64,000 nt of DNA from Haloprofundus halobius (GTDB lineage Archaea > Halobacteriota > Halobacteria > Halobacteriales > Haloferacaceae). Shown here piece after piece: positions 33,075 through 41,122 of this stretch. The translations under genes and the position numbers were made by a program. Under the pieces are notes generated by a model, which had not been told where the DNA came from, ran no database searches, and saw only the letters and a program-made list of their open reading frames with translations. The stretch covers positions 2,170,001 to 2,234,000 of the forward strand of contig NZ_CP083666.1 of assembly GCF_020097835.1 (NCBI RefSeq), in the 5' to 3' direction. How positions within the stretch are numbered: the first letter of the stretch is position 1; every line of letters starts with the position of its first letter.

Positions 33075-34153
33075 GCGACTCACGAACCACACGTTCGACG
33101 AGCGAGGAACCGACTATCGAACGCTGCGCCGATTCTACGGCGTGGGATCGCTTCGTCGAACGCGCCGACGGGCCGCCGTTCGCGCTGTGGGCGTGGGGCG
33201 ACGCCGCCGAGGCGTACGGCCACGACCGGTGGTATCTCGTCGCCCGCGAGGACGGCGACATCGTCGCCGGCCTCCCGCTCGTCCACATGACGAGCAGGCT
33301 GTTCGGCTCGAAACTCGTCTCGCCGCCGTACGGCGAGCGCGGGTCGGTGTTGCTCCGCGACGGTGATTCGGACGCCGCCACCGACCGCGCCGTCGACCGC
33401 CTCCTCGAACGGACCCGGGCGCTGGCGGACGCGCTCGGCGTCGAGTTCGTCAGCCTCCGCGGAAGTCGGGTCACCGAGATGCCGGGGTTCGAGCACAAAA
33501 ACCGGTTCGTCACGTTCCAGATTCCGCTGGAGTCGACGGAGGGCGTCTGGGAGGGCATCAAAGACAGCCGACAGCGCCAGGTCGCACAGGCCGAGGACGC
33601 CGGACTCACCTACCGAACCGGCGAGACGCTGGCAGACCTCGAAGCGTACTACGAGTTGTCGCTGCGGTCGATGCGCGGACACGGGACGCCGCCGCACTCG
33701 TTCGGATTTCACCGAACCATCTGGGAGGGCCTCGGCGACGACAACGTCCACCTCGGGATGGTCGAGTACGAGGGCGAGTTGATAAACGCGATTCTGGACT
33801 TCTCGCTCGGGTCGACCGTCCACCAGTGGGGCGTCGTCAACGACTACGAGTACCGCGACCTGAACGGGGGAAGTCTCGCGCTCTGGAAGTCGCTCGAACG
33901 CGCTAGCGAGGCGGGCCACGACACCTACGAGTTCGGCCGGACCCGCGAAGGCACGGGCGTCTACCTGTTCAAGAAGAGCTTCGGCGGGCGGAAGACGTGG
34001 TACGACGACTACCATTACTTCCCGACCGGTACCGGCGACCTGCCGCACCCCGACGACGACACGTACGACCGGGCCAAGGAGGTCTGGCAGCGACTGCCGA
34101 TTCCGGTGACACAGTACGTCGGCCCGCGGATTCGAAAGGAGATAAGCCTGTGA
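33071..34153 (+). CDS. FemAB-like GNAT transferase
   Basis: A 360-residue protein with tandem GNAT-like domains of the FemAB family: FALWAWGDAAEAYGHDRWYL, VAREDGDIVAGLPLVHMTSR, VWEGIKDSRQRQVAQAEDAG, LRSMRGHGTPPHSFGFHRTI, and VHQWGVVNDYEYRDLNGGSL with FGRTREGTGVYLFKKSFGG. In bacteria the closest type is the FemAB protein of XrtA/PEP-CTERM polysaccharide loci, which is thought to add an aminoacyl group to a sugar; here it follows the matching deacetylase, which would expose a free amino group. That pairing is inference. It overlaps its neighbours on both sides (ATGA and GTGA). Confidence 0.82.
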   Translation: MSDSRTTRSTSEEPTIERCADSTAWDRFVERADGPPFALWAWGDAAEAYGHDRWYLVAREDGDIVAGLPLVHMTSRLFGSKLVSPPYGERGSVLLRDGDSDAATDRAVDRLLERTRALADALGVEFVSLRGSRVTEMPGFEHKNRFVTFQIPLESTEGVWEGIKDSRQRQVAQAEDAGLTYRTGETLADLEAYYELSLRSMRGHGTPPHSFGFHRTIWEGLGDDNVHLGMVEYEGELINAILDFSLGSTVHQWGVVNDYEYRDLNGGSLALWKSLERASEAGHDTYEFGRTREGTGVYLFKKSFGGRKTWYDDYHYFPTGTGDLPHPDDDTYDRAKEVWQRLPIPVTQYVGPRIRKEISL

Positions 34154-35343
34154 CGCTGCACGTCGCGTACGTCGTCGGGCAGAGCACCGGCGGACTCCCC
34201 CATTACACCGCCGAACTCGCCAACGCCGTCTCGAAACACGCCGACGTCACGGTGTTGAAGCCCAAAGAGACCAGCGCCGACGACCTCTTCGCCGACAGCG
34301 TCGACGTCGTCGACGCCTTCGAGGCCATCAGCGTCTCGATGCCGAAGCTCTACAGTTTCGACGTCAACCCGCTCGACTTCGTCCGCGGGGTTCGTTCGTA
34401 CGCCAACCTCGAACTCCTCGACGAACTCGACCCCGACGTCGTCCACGACACGACGGATCTGTTCCCCCAGATGAAACTGTACGCCGGACTGCAGAACATC
34501 GGACGGCGGTGGCCGTTTGTCGTCACCCGTCACGAGGTGCCCGTCAGTCGGTTCTCGCTCTCGCGACCGCCGGTGCTGGTCGAGGAGCTGTTGAACGCCG
34601 CGCTGCCGAACGTCCACGAGTCGCAGTACGTCGTCCACTCGAAGAGGCAGAAAGCCGCTCTGGAGAGACAGGGCGTCGACGCCGACATCATCGAAGTCAT
34701 CCCCCACGGCGCGTACGCGGTGTTCGGCACCCACGAGGACGTGGAAGTCGAAAACGAGCCCAACAGTTTGCTGTTCTTCGGCAACATCGTTCCGCCGAAG
34801 GGACTCGACACGCTCGCGGAGGCGCTCCCGCTCGTCAAGCGCGAAGTGCCGGACGTGAAGCTGATGGTCGCCGGGGAGGGTCACCTGCCGCGTAAACTGA
34901 AGCGAGTGCGAAACGCGCACCCCGAGAACGTCGAGGTGCACAACTACTACCTGCCGAACGCCGAGGTGAAACACCTGTTCGGCCGCGCCGGAATCGTCGT
35001 CGCCCCGTACCGCAGTCAGGGCGGGACGAAGGGACACAGCGGCGCGGTGTCGACGGCGTTCTCGTTCGGCAATCCCATCGTCGCGTCGACGGCCGGGGAG
35101 TTCAAAGAACAGGTTCAGGAGACGGGCGCGGGGTTGGTCGTGCCGCCGGAGGACCCCGAGCGACTGGCGGCGGCCATCGTGAAGATACTGACGGACGACG
35201 AACTGCGCGAGTCGATGCGGCAGAACAGTCTGAAGATGGCCCAGCGACTCTCCTGGAGCAGCATCGCCGAACGTCACCTCGAACTGTACGAGCGACTCGC
35301 CGAGCGGACGCAGACGGCCGATTCGCCGGTGATCGAGGGATGA
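34150..35343 (+). CDS. GT4-family glycosyltransferase
   Basis: A 397-residue GT-B enzyme started at GTG 34150, overlapping the previous stop (GTGA). The N-terminal acceptor domain begins HVAYVVGQSTGGLPHYTAEL. The C-terminal nucleotide-sugar domain shows LLFFGNIVPPKGLDTLAEAL, VKLMVAGEGHLPRKLKRV, and VVAPYRSQGGTKGHSGAVST then AFSFGNPIVAS, the variant of the E-x7-E region of GT4. It transfers a sugar in the cytoplasm to a growing surface polysaccharide. It is central in a four-gene coupled unit (deacetylase, FemAB, GT4, GH16). Confidence 0.88.
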   Translation: MTLHVAYVVGQSTGGLPHYTAELANAVSKHADVTVLKPKETSADDLFADSVDVVDAFEAISVSMPKLYSFDVNPLDFVRGVRSYANLELLDELDPDVVHDTTDLFPQMKLYAGLQNIGRRWPFVVTRHEVPVSRFSLSRPPVLVEELLNAALPNVHESQYVVHSKRQKAALERQGVDADIIEVIPHGAYAVFGTHEDVEVENEPNSLLFFGNIVPPKGLDTLAEALPLVKREVPDVKLMVAGEGHLPRKLKRVRNAHPENVEVHNYYLPNAEVKHLFGRAGIVVAPYRSQGGTKGHSGAVSTAFSFGNPIVASTAGEFKEQVQETGAGLVVPPEDPERLAAAIVKILTDDELRESMRQNSLKMAQRLSWSSIAERHLELYERLAERTQTADSPVIEG

Positions 35344-36191
35344 GCCCGAGGAGGACTCCATCGAAGCGACTGTCGCGCCGCCGGCTCCTGCAGTCGGGTG
35401 CGATAGCGGCCACTCAGTTCGGGGCCGGATGTGTCACCGCCGGGAACGGTGGGCTCTCCGCCACTCGAAACCGGACCGACCAACAGGAGCCTCCGCCGAC
35501 CGCGCCGCAGAACCGACCAGTCGACACCTCCGACATGACGCTCGTCTTCGAGGACTGGTTCGAGGGCGACTCGCTCGACCGCTCGAAGTGGATGACGAAG
35601 TTCCCGTGGGACACGCGGACGCACAACTTCGACGCCTACGCCGCCGACGAGAACGCGTACGTCGAAGACGGTAAACTCGTACTCCTGGCGGAGGACAAAC
35701 CACGAGAGGAGATGTCGTACACGACGGGCGTCGTCGCGGCGGATTGGATTTTCGGCCCCGGTTACTTCGAGGGCGTGATGAAGGTGCCGCCACGGTTCCC
35801 GGGGTCGTGGCCCGCGTTTTGGCTCACGTCGGCGTCGGTTTGGCCGCCGGAGGTGGACATCTTCGAGTTCTTCGGCGATGACCCGAAGGCGTACATGAGT
35901 TACCACTACAACGGAGAGGACAACGAGATCGAGAGGGTGTACGACTCGTACGACGGGGGCGACTACAGCGACGGTTTCCACGAGTTCAGCGTCGACTGGG
36001 ACCCGCCCGAACGCATCGTCTGGTACATCGATGGCGAGGAGCGGTTCCGCTACACCGGCGACTACATCAAATTCGAGCACATGCACCTCATCTTGAACTT
36101 CGGCCTCGGAGCCGACTTCCTGGGGTATCCGAGTTCGGAATACCTGCCGTCGACGTACGAAATAGAACGCATCAGAGCGTGGGAGCGATGA
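35340..36191 (+). CDS. GH16 endoglycanase, Tat-exported lipoprotein
   Basis: A 283-residue protein. The N-terminus SRRRLLQSGAIAATQFGAGC is a Tat signal ending in a lipobox-like cysteine, so it is exported folded and likely anchored by lipid. The GH16 jelly roll spans about residues 65-283: DWFEGDSLDRSKWMTKF, FGPGYFEGVMKVPPRFPGSW, catalytic PPEVDIFEFFGDDP (E-x-D-x-x-E), FHEFSVDWDPPERIVWYIDG. GH16 enzymes cut or remodel beta-1,3/1,4 glycans. ATG 35340 overlaps the GT4 stop; its coupling to biosynthesis genes suggests trimming or release of the locus polysaccharide. Confidence 0.88.
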   Translation: MSPRRTPSKRLSRRRLLQSGAIAATQFGAGCVTAGNGGLSATRNRTDQQEPPPTAPQNRPVDTSDMTLVFEDWFEGDSLDRSKWMTKFPWDTRTHNFDAYAADENAYVEDGKLVLLAEDKPREEMSYTTGVVAADWIFGPGYFEGVMKVPPRFPGSWPAFWLTSASVWPPEVDIFEFFGDDPKAYMSYHYNGEDNEIERVYDSYDGGDYSDGFHEFSVDWDPPERIVWYIDGEERFRYTGDYIKFEHMHLILNFGLGADFLGYPSSEYLPSTYEIERIRAWER

Positions 36192-36251
36192 CGAGAACAA
36201 AAGAAACGCGGCGTGGCAGTCTGCTGTGGGCGCTCGGGCCCGAGTCCGACC

Positions 36252-39116
36252 TCAGTTGGCGAAGTCGGTCTCGGTGCCGTCGAGCGTCGTGACGACGTCG
36301 CCGCCGAACGTCGAGACGTCGGTGATTTCGCCCCCGACGAGCCAGTAGGCGTCGGTTCCGCTGACGACCTTACCGAAGACTTTGCCGCCGTTTACCTCGT
36401 CGTCCGGGTTGATGGACGAGCGAGGCACGTCCGCCTTCAGAAGTCTCCCCGTCGACTCGACCATGTACTTGACGAGGCCGTCGCTGTCGGCCGCGCGCTG
36501 GACGCGGAACAACTGGACTGGTTGCCCGTCGAGCGTGACAGTCGCGTCACCGTCGAGCGAGAGCCCTTCGAGTTCGCCCTCGAAGCCGAAGACGGCCTGA
36601 CCGTCGCTCACGGATCCGCTGGCGGAGCCGTCCGAGATAGACGCCTCGTCGCTCGCACCGCTGTCGGCTTCGAGCGCTCCGCTGACGGAGAACTCGTAGT
36701 TGGTCGTCCCCGAGGAACCGCTGCCGTCGACGGTGAGCGTGTTCGGCAGCGACGAACCCGACTCCTCGTCGTCGCCGTCCTCGCCGTCGGTGTCGCCTCT
36801 CCCGTCGTCTCCCGATTCGACCAGTTCGTCGGGTTCGACGTACTCGTTGTCGAGGTAAATCTCCAGACTCCCGGAGTAGTCGAACGACGTGATTTCGCCA
36901 TCGCAGTAGAATCCGGGGAGTTGACCGTTCTGCGAGTCAGCGGTCCCGCGTGCGGTCGTGTAGTCGGACGAGACGCTGTAGTCGTTCGACGCGGGGTTAG
37001 AGAGTTCCTGCTTCACAACAGCGCCGTCGACGGTAAACTCGAACTCTCCCGTTCCGTCCGAATCGGCACGAATCCAGATGAAGTGTTCGTCGGGAGACGG
37101 TGCGTCCTGCGAAGAGTCCTGCGAGGAGCCTTCCGAGGAGTCCTGCGAGGAGTCTTCCGAAGAGTCCTGCGAGGAGTCTTCCGAAGAGTCCTGCGAGGAA
37201 CCTCCCGAGGAGTCCTGTGAGGAGTCTTCCGAAGAGTCTCCCGTGTTTCCACCGGAGAAACGCCCGTCGATATTCAGGTCTACCGACCACTGACTGCCTT
37301 CATCGGTCTGATACTCGTCGAGATGCGGCGAGTAGGTCGTGGCTTCGACGGTGAGCGTATCGGCGGACTCCTCCAATCCGAGAAGGCGGAGCCATCCGTT
37401 CCCTCCGTTGTCACGGGTCTGGTAGTTCGCGAGCATTTCGAGCACGTCGTTCCCCGCGTCGTTTTGGCTGACTTGGTGGTACTCGCCCGCTTCGTCCGGG
37501 TCGTCGCCGTCGTATTCGTGTCCACAGAGGACCATCACGATCTGGTCGTTCTGTGAGACGAAGTCCTCCCAAATCTCTTCGCCCGAATACCCGTCCTCGT
37601 TCTCTTCGTCTTCCCACGTTTTTCGACCCGTCTGCCCGGGGATATCGGTGAGGTATTCGTGCGTAGAGACAATCGTCGGCAGACCCGAGTGGTCGTCGAC
37701 GACGCTCTGTGCCCACTCTAACGCCCCTCGGGACGGTGCACCCTCCCATTCGAGCGCGATGTTCAGCCACTCGCGGCCGCCGGCCTCGAAGATCTGGTAG
37801 TGGCTGAAATCTTCGTGAGAACCACCGTACCACGAGTAGTCGCTGTACCGAGACTCGCCGAAGTATTCGGGATAGAGCGACTCTCCGCTCCGGTCTCCGT
37901 AAGGTTCCCAGTCGTGGTTCCCGTTACAGACGGAGTAGGGGAGTTCCCCGTCGAGAACACTCAACACACCGTCTAAGTCCTCGTACTCGCTCTGTGAGTC
38001 CCCGTTCTCGACTACGTCACCGACGTGGGTGGCGAAGGCGATGGACTCGCTGTCGGCGTTATCGACTATCCACTCCGTCTGCGAGCGGGCGATATCGACG
38101 CCATCACCGCTAAAGACGTACTTCTGCGTGTCGGGGATGTGAGCGATAGTGAACGGTCCGTCGACGTCTTCGGACGTCTCTTCGGTGTCGTCGCCGTCGC
38201 TTGACTCGTTCGATGATCCGCTGCTCGACTCGCCGTCGTTGCCGTACTCCCAGACGCGGACCCAGTCGACCGCCATCTCCTCGTCCCAGTTCTCCGACTT
38301 GTCGGTCGTTCCGACGCGGTCGATGTGGATGGAGAGCATCATGTAGAACGGCGCGCCGTTGTTGCAGGACTCGACGATGGTGTCGGCGGTGCGCTCCGCG
38401 ACGAGTTGACCGTCGACGTAGTGTCGAATCGCGTCCTCCTGCCACTCGCAGCCGTAGACGTGGAAGTTCTCGCAGAGGTCGTTCCCCACGTCGTAGCTGG
38501 CCCCGTCGTCCTCGTGCGGACCGTTCGGTTCCGTGTCCGACGAGTAGTGGATGTGGTGGTGCGACTGCGTGTAGTCGTCCGACGAACCGTCCGTCTGGAA
38601 CAGTTCGACGAAGTCGATCTCGGGCGGCCAGTCCTCGCTGTCCGGCTTCGCCCAGAACGCCGGCAGGAAGCCGACGCGCTTGGGGAACCGAATCTTCGCC
38701 TCCCAGTAGCTGCCGGGGCCGAACGTCTGCAGCCCCTTCGTGTTCACCGCGCCCGCTTCGATGCCGTTGTCGGGCGACGCCCCTATTCGAAGCTGACCGT
38801 CGGTGACGTTAACGTACTCCTCTGAGATGCTCTCCGGCGAGGCGTCAGTCTCCATGCCCCATCCGAATCCGACTCCCCAGTTCGAGGTGTCGAGCGACCC
38901 GCTGTCGAAGGTGTCCTCGAAGGCGAGCGTCCACTCGTTCTGGTTCGACGGGCCTCCCTCGCTCACGTCTGCAACACCACTCGTGCTGGCGCCGAGTCCG
39001 CCGAGCAAGGCGGCGCTCGCGCCCGTGAGTTTGAGGTAGCCCCGCCGGTCGATAAGCTTGCTGTCGTCCGAGTCTTCGCTACTGTACGTGTCGTCTGACA
39101 GTTGTTCGCGTGCCAT
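36252..39116 (-). CDS. Secreted GH16-metallophosphoesterase fusion with Ser-rich linker
   Basis: A 954-residue protein. Residues 22-45 (DRRGYLKLTGASAALLGGLG) are a Tat signal. A GH16 domain follows (about 58-290; EAKIRFPKRVGFLPAFWAK, catalytic PPEIDFVELF at about 165-174). Next is a calcineurin-type metallophosphoesterase (about 318-620): IAHIPDTQKY, ATHVGDVVENGD, VCNGNHDWEPYG, VMVLCGHEYDGDDP. Then a 45-residue linker of SSQD/SSED units (about 625-675) and two copies of the local beta module (EFEFTVDGAVVKQEL... and NYEFSVSGALEADSG...). A glycan hydrolase joined to a phosphoesterase suggests attack on a phosphorylated extracellular polymer. Transcribed convergently to the GH16 lipoprotein gene. 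Confidence 0.85.
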   Translation of the reverse strand: MAREQLSDDTYSSEDSDDSKLIDRRGYLKLTGASAALLGGLGASTSGVADVSEGGPSNQNEWTLAFEDTFDSGSLDTSNWGVGFGWGMETDASPESISEEYVNVTDGQLRIGASPDNGIEAGAVNTKGLQTFGPGSYWEAKIRFPKRVGFLPAFWAKPDSEDWPPEIDFVELFQTDGSSDDYTQSHHHIHYSSDTEPNGPHEDDGASYDVGNDLCENFHVYGCEWQEDAIRHYVDGQLVAERTADTIVESCNNGAPFYMMLSIHIDRVGTTDKSENWDEEMAVDWVRVWEYGNDGESSSGSSNESSDGDDTEETSEDVDGPFTIAHIPDTQKYVFSGDGVDIARSQTEWIVDNADSESIAFATHVGDVVENGDSQSEYEDLDGVLSVLDGELPYSVCNGNHDWEPYGDRSGESLYPEYFGESRYSDYSWYGGSHEDFSHYQIFEAGGREWLNIALEWEGAPSRGALEWAQSVVDDHSGLPTIVSTHEYLTDIPGQTGRKTWEDEENEDGYSGEEIWEDFVSQNDQIVMVLCGHEYDGDDPDEAGEYHQVSQNDAGNDVLEMLANYQTRDNGGNGWLRLLGLEESADTLTVEATTYSPHLDEYQTDEGSQWSVDLNIDGRFSGGNTGDSSEDSSQDSSGGSSQDSSEDSSQDSSEDSSQDSSEGSSQDSSQDAPSPDEHFIWIRADSDGTGEFEFTVDGAVVKQELSNPASNDYSVSSDYTTARGTADSQNGQLPGFYCDGEITSFDYSGSLEIYLDNEYVEPDELVESGDDGRGDTDGEDGDDEESGSSLPNTLTVDGSGSSGTTNYEFSVSGALEADSGASDEASISDGSASGSVSDGQAVFGFEGELEGLSLDGDATVTLDGQPVQLFRVQRAADSDGLVKYMVESTGRLLKADVPRSSINPDDEVNGGKVFGKVVSGTDAYWLVGGEITDVSTFGGDVVTTLDGTETDFAN
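37105..37239 (-). repeat. Coding tandem repeat of 12-bp units (SSQD/SSED)
   Basis: About eleven imperfect 12-bp units encode alternating SSQD and SSED blocks, a flexible acidic linker between the phosphoesterase and beta modules. The near-identity of units indicates slippage-type expansion and predicts length variation between strains. Confidence 0.85.
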
Positions 39117-39622
39117 GCGTACGGATTCGAGAATATCCTGGGTATTAATAGTTCTTTTCTTTGAGAAAGTGTTTGCCTCGTGTTACTAGATTACTCCACC
39201 TAGTGTATCTAGTCTAGAAAACAACTTATTGTGGAGAATAATATTAGTTAGGATATAACTAATAAAAAAGACCACCACAGTCCGAGCTTATCTGAAATAC
39301 GATATGTCTGTATAAAGGTATTGTGGCTCATAAAGTGACTAAAACCGGCGTTAACAGTCTAGATACAATTATCTAGAATAGCCAATTATTCTATGAATTC
39401 GAACAGTACTCGCCTCGTACGGAACGGGCAGGAGATGTCACGCAGTTTTCTGTGCCCCTCCGTTCGAATCAGTAGTGATTGGACGGCCACTACAGATAAA
39501 TTCAGGAAAGTAATCTGATATGGAAAGATGTGGATCCTACATTTAGAATATGATATGTTCTCGGATAGATTGCGTTCCGGGAACTACCGAACAGCTAACA
39601 CTGTCGAGCGACTCGACTACGT
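39117..39622. promoter_or_regulatory. AT-rich divergent promoter region with CTAG palindromes
   Basis: About 500 bases between the minus-strand GH16 fusion gene and the plus-strand DUF457 gene, far more AT-rich than its surroundings. It contains perfect inverted repeats ATTAGTTA/TAACTAAT (39243-39263, 5-base loop) and TCTAGAT/ATCTAGA (39358-39377), plus several further CTAG words. CTAG is usually avoided in such genomes, so the cluster is notable. It probably carries both promoters and operators; no coding frame is supported. Confidence 0.55.
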
Positions 39623-40207
39623 ATGTGGCCTTGGGGACACCTCGCGTTCGGATACGTCTGTTACTCGCTGTGGTCGCGTCTCGACGCGGGCAGTCCGCCG
39701 AGCGGCGTCGCGACGCTCGCGCTCGCGTTCGGCACCCAGTTTCCGGACTTGGTCGACAAACCGTTGGCGTGGACGCTTCGGTTGCTCCCGAGCGGTCGCT
39801 CGCTCACCCACTCGGCGTTCACGATGGTGTTCGTCGTCGCCGCCGTCTACGTCTACGCTCGCCGACGCGGAAAGCGAGAACTCGCCGTGGCCTTCGGAGT
39901 CGGGTACGCTTCGCATCTGCTCGGCGATTCGCTGTACTCGTTGCTCAGCGGAGAGTACTGGGAACTGGCGTTTCTGCTTTACCCGCTGACCTACACCGAC
40001 TACGGCGTCGAGTACGGTTTTCTGTACCACCTCTCGATGTTGAGTGTGTCGAGTATCTCCAGCCCCGAGGTCGGCCTCGTTCTCGCCGTCACCGCGCTGT
40101 GGGTTCTCGACGGCGCACCGGGGCCGCTGGCACTCAAATCGCTGCTGGAACGGGCGTACGGGCGTTTCCTCCGCGCGTCAGAAAGCGAGGTCGGACGAAG
40201 CGGGTGA
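39623..40207 (+). CDS. Membrane-bound metal-dependent hydrolase (DUF457/YdjM-like)
   Basis: A 194-residue multi-pass protein with the family metal ligands in order: WPWGHLAFGYVCYSL (His), FGTQFPDLVDKPLAW (Asp), LLPSGRSLTHSAFTMVFVV (His) and VGYASHLLGDSLYSLL (His, Asp). Helices alternate with these motifs, so the active site lies in the membrane interface. Related proteins include LexA-controlled YdjM; substrates are mostly unknown. Position in a surface-polysaccharide locus suggests a lipid-linked or membrane substrate, which is inference. Start ATG 39623 (MWPWGH) is preceded by the AT-rich region. Confidence 0.85.
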   Translation: MWPWGHLAFGYVCYSLWSRLDAGSPPSGVATLALAFGTQFPDLVDKPLAWTLRLLPSGRSLTHSAFTMVFVVAAVYVYARRRGKRELAVAFGVGYASHLLGDSLYSLLSGEYWELAFLLYPLTYTDYGVEYGFLYHLSMLSVSSISSPEVGLVLAVTALWVLDGAPGPLALKSLLERAYGRFLRASESEVGRSG

Positions 40208-40399
40208 ACTACCTCCACCCTACTCGCTCACGGCTTGCGCCGTTCGTTCGGTGAGGATAGGGGTCGTTCGTGAAGGCTCGGACACCGGTGGCGGCGACGG
40301 AACCGACGAATCAGATGGAGTGACTGTTCCGACCTCGCGAACATATATTAATTAGCTGTCAGTTCGTGTCTATCCACAGCATTTGGAGTATCCACACTA

Positions 40400-41002
40400 A
40401 TGATAGCAACTACCGGCCTCTGGGATTCGGTCGGCGCCCCGACTAGCTTTTCGACGAACGCAGTCGCGTGTGTTCGGTCTCTCGGGTCACAGAACGACCA
40501 CGCCATCGTCGCCTCCGAACACGACGACGTGTCGGCGTTCGCCTCCCGAAGCTGCGACGAGACCCCACCGATACCGTTGCCGAACGACGACTTCCCGGCG
40601 TACGAGAACGCGCCGCCCGCGGTCGCGCCTCGTTTCGACGTTCGGAAGGTCGGTCCGACACGGGAGATGGACGCGTACAACCTCTCGAAGTGCCGCTCTG
40701 AGGTCGCCGAGGGGAGCGGGGTGCCGACACCGAAAACCGAGACGCTCGACGCAGTCGGCGACTGGGGCCGCAAACTCATCGCCAAGCAACGTTGCCCGAT
40801 TCTGGCCGAGAGGTGCGTCGACTGCCACGAATCGGGCACCTGCGAGGGGCGAGTCGAGTCGAGAGACCTCGAATCGGTCGTCGAACCGGAGACGGAGACG
40901 AAAATCGAGCGGAGGCGCGATACCCACTTTGGCCTCCTGAGCATCGACACTCCGCACCGCTTTGTTCGAGGTGTCGTCGACACGCTATCGAGAGGTCGGT
41001 AA
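40400..41002 (+). pseudogene. Remnant of an ATP-grasp (carboxylate-amine ligase-like) gene
   Basis: The 200-codon frame retains pieces of a haloarchaeal ATP-grasp protein: FSTNAVACVRSLGSQNDHAI at the N-terminal domain, then EMDAYNLSKCRSEVAEGSGV and PTPKTETLDAVGDWGRKLIA at the start of the ATP-binding domain. The segment between them is about 60-70 residues shorter than expected, and the lysine strand reads LIAKQRCP where the family has LIVKPRY. After that the sequence drifts and stops, so over half of the catalytic domain is absent. It is most likely a deletion remnant; intact members of the family are common next to polysaccharide genes. Confidence 0.6.
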
Positions 41003-41122
41003 TCTGTGTGGACGGACAGCGGTGGTCGACAGTCGAACGCGGCGAGTGATCGAACACAGCCGCGGAGACTGGACAGTATCGGGCCGACAGTAAAACCGCG
41101 AAAAACGAGACGGAGCTAATCA

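Noticed and set aside
34015-35361. A 448-codon minus-strand frame opposite the GT4 gene
   Set aside because: Shadow frame, rich in Arg, Val and Asp, produced by GC-rich third positions of the GT4 gene; no domain is present.
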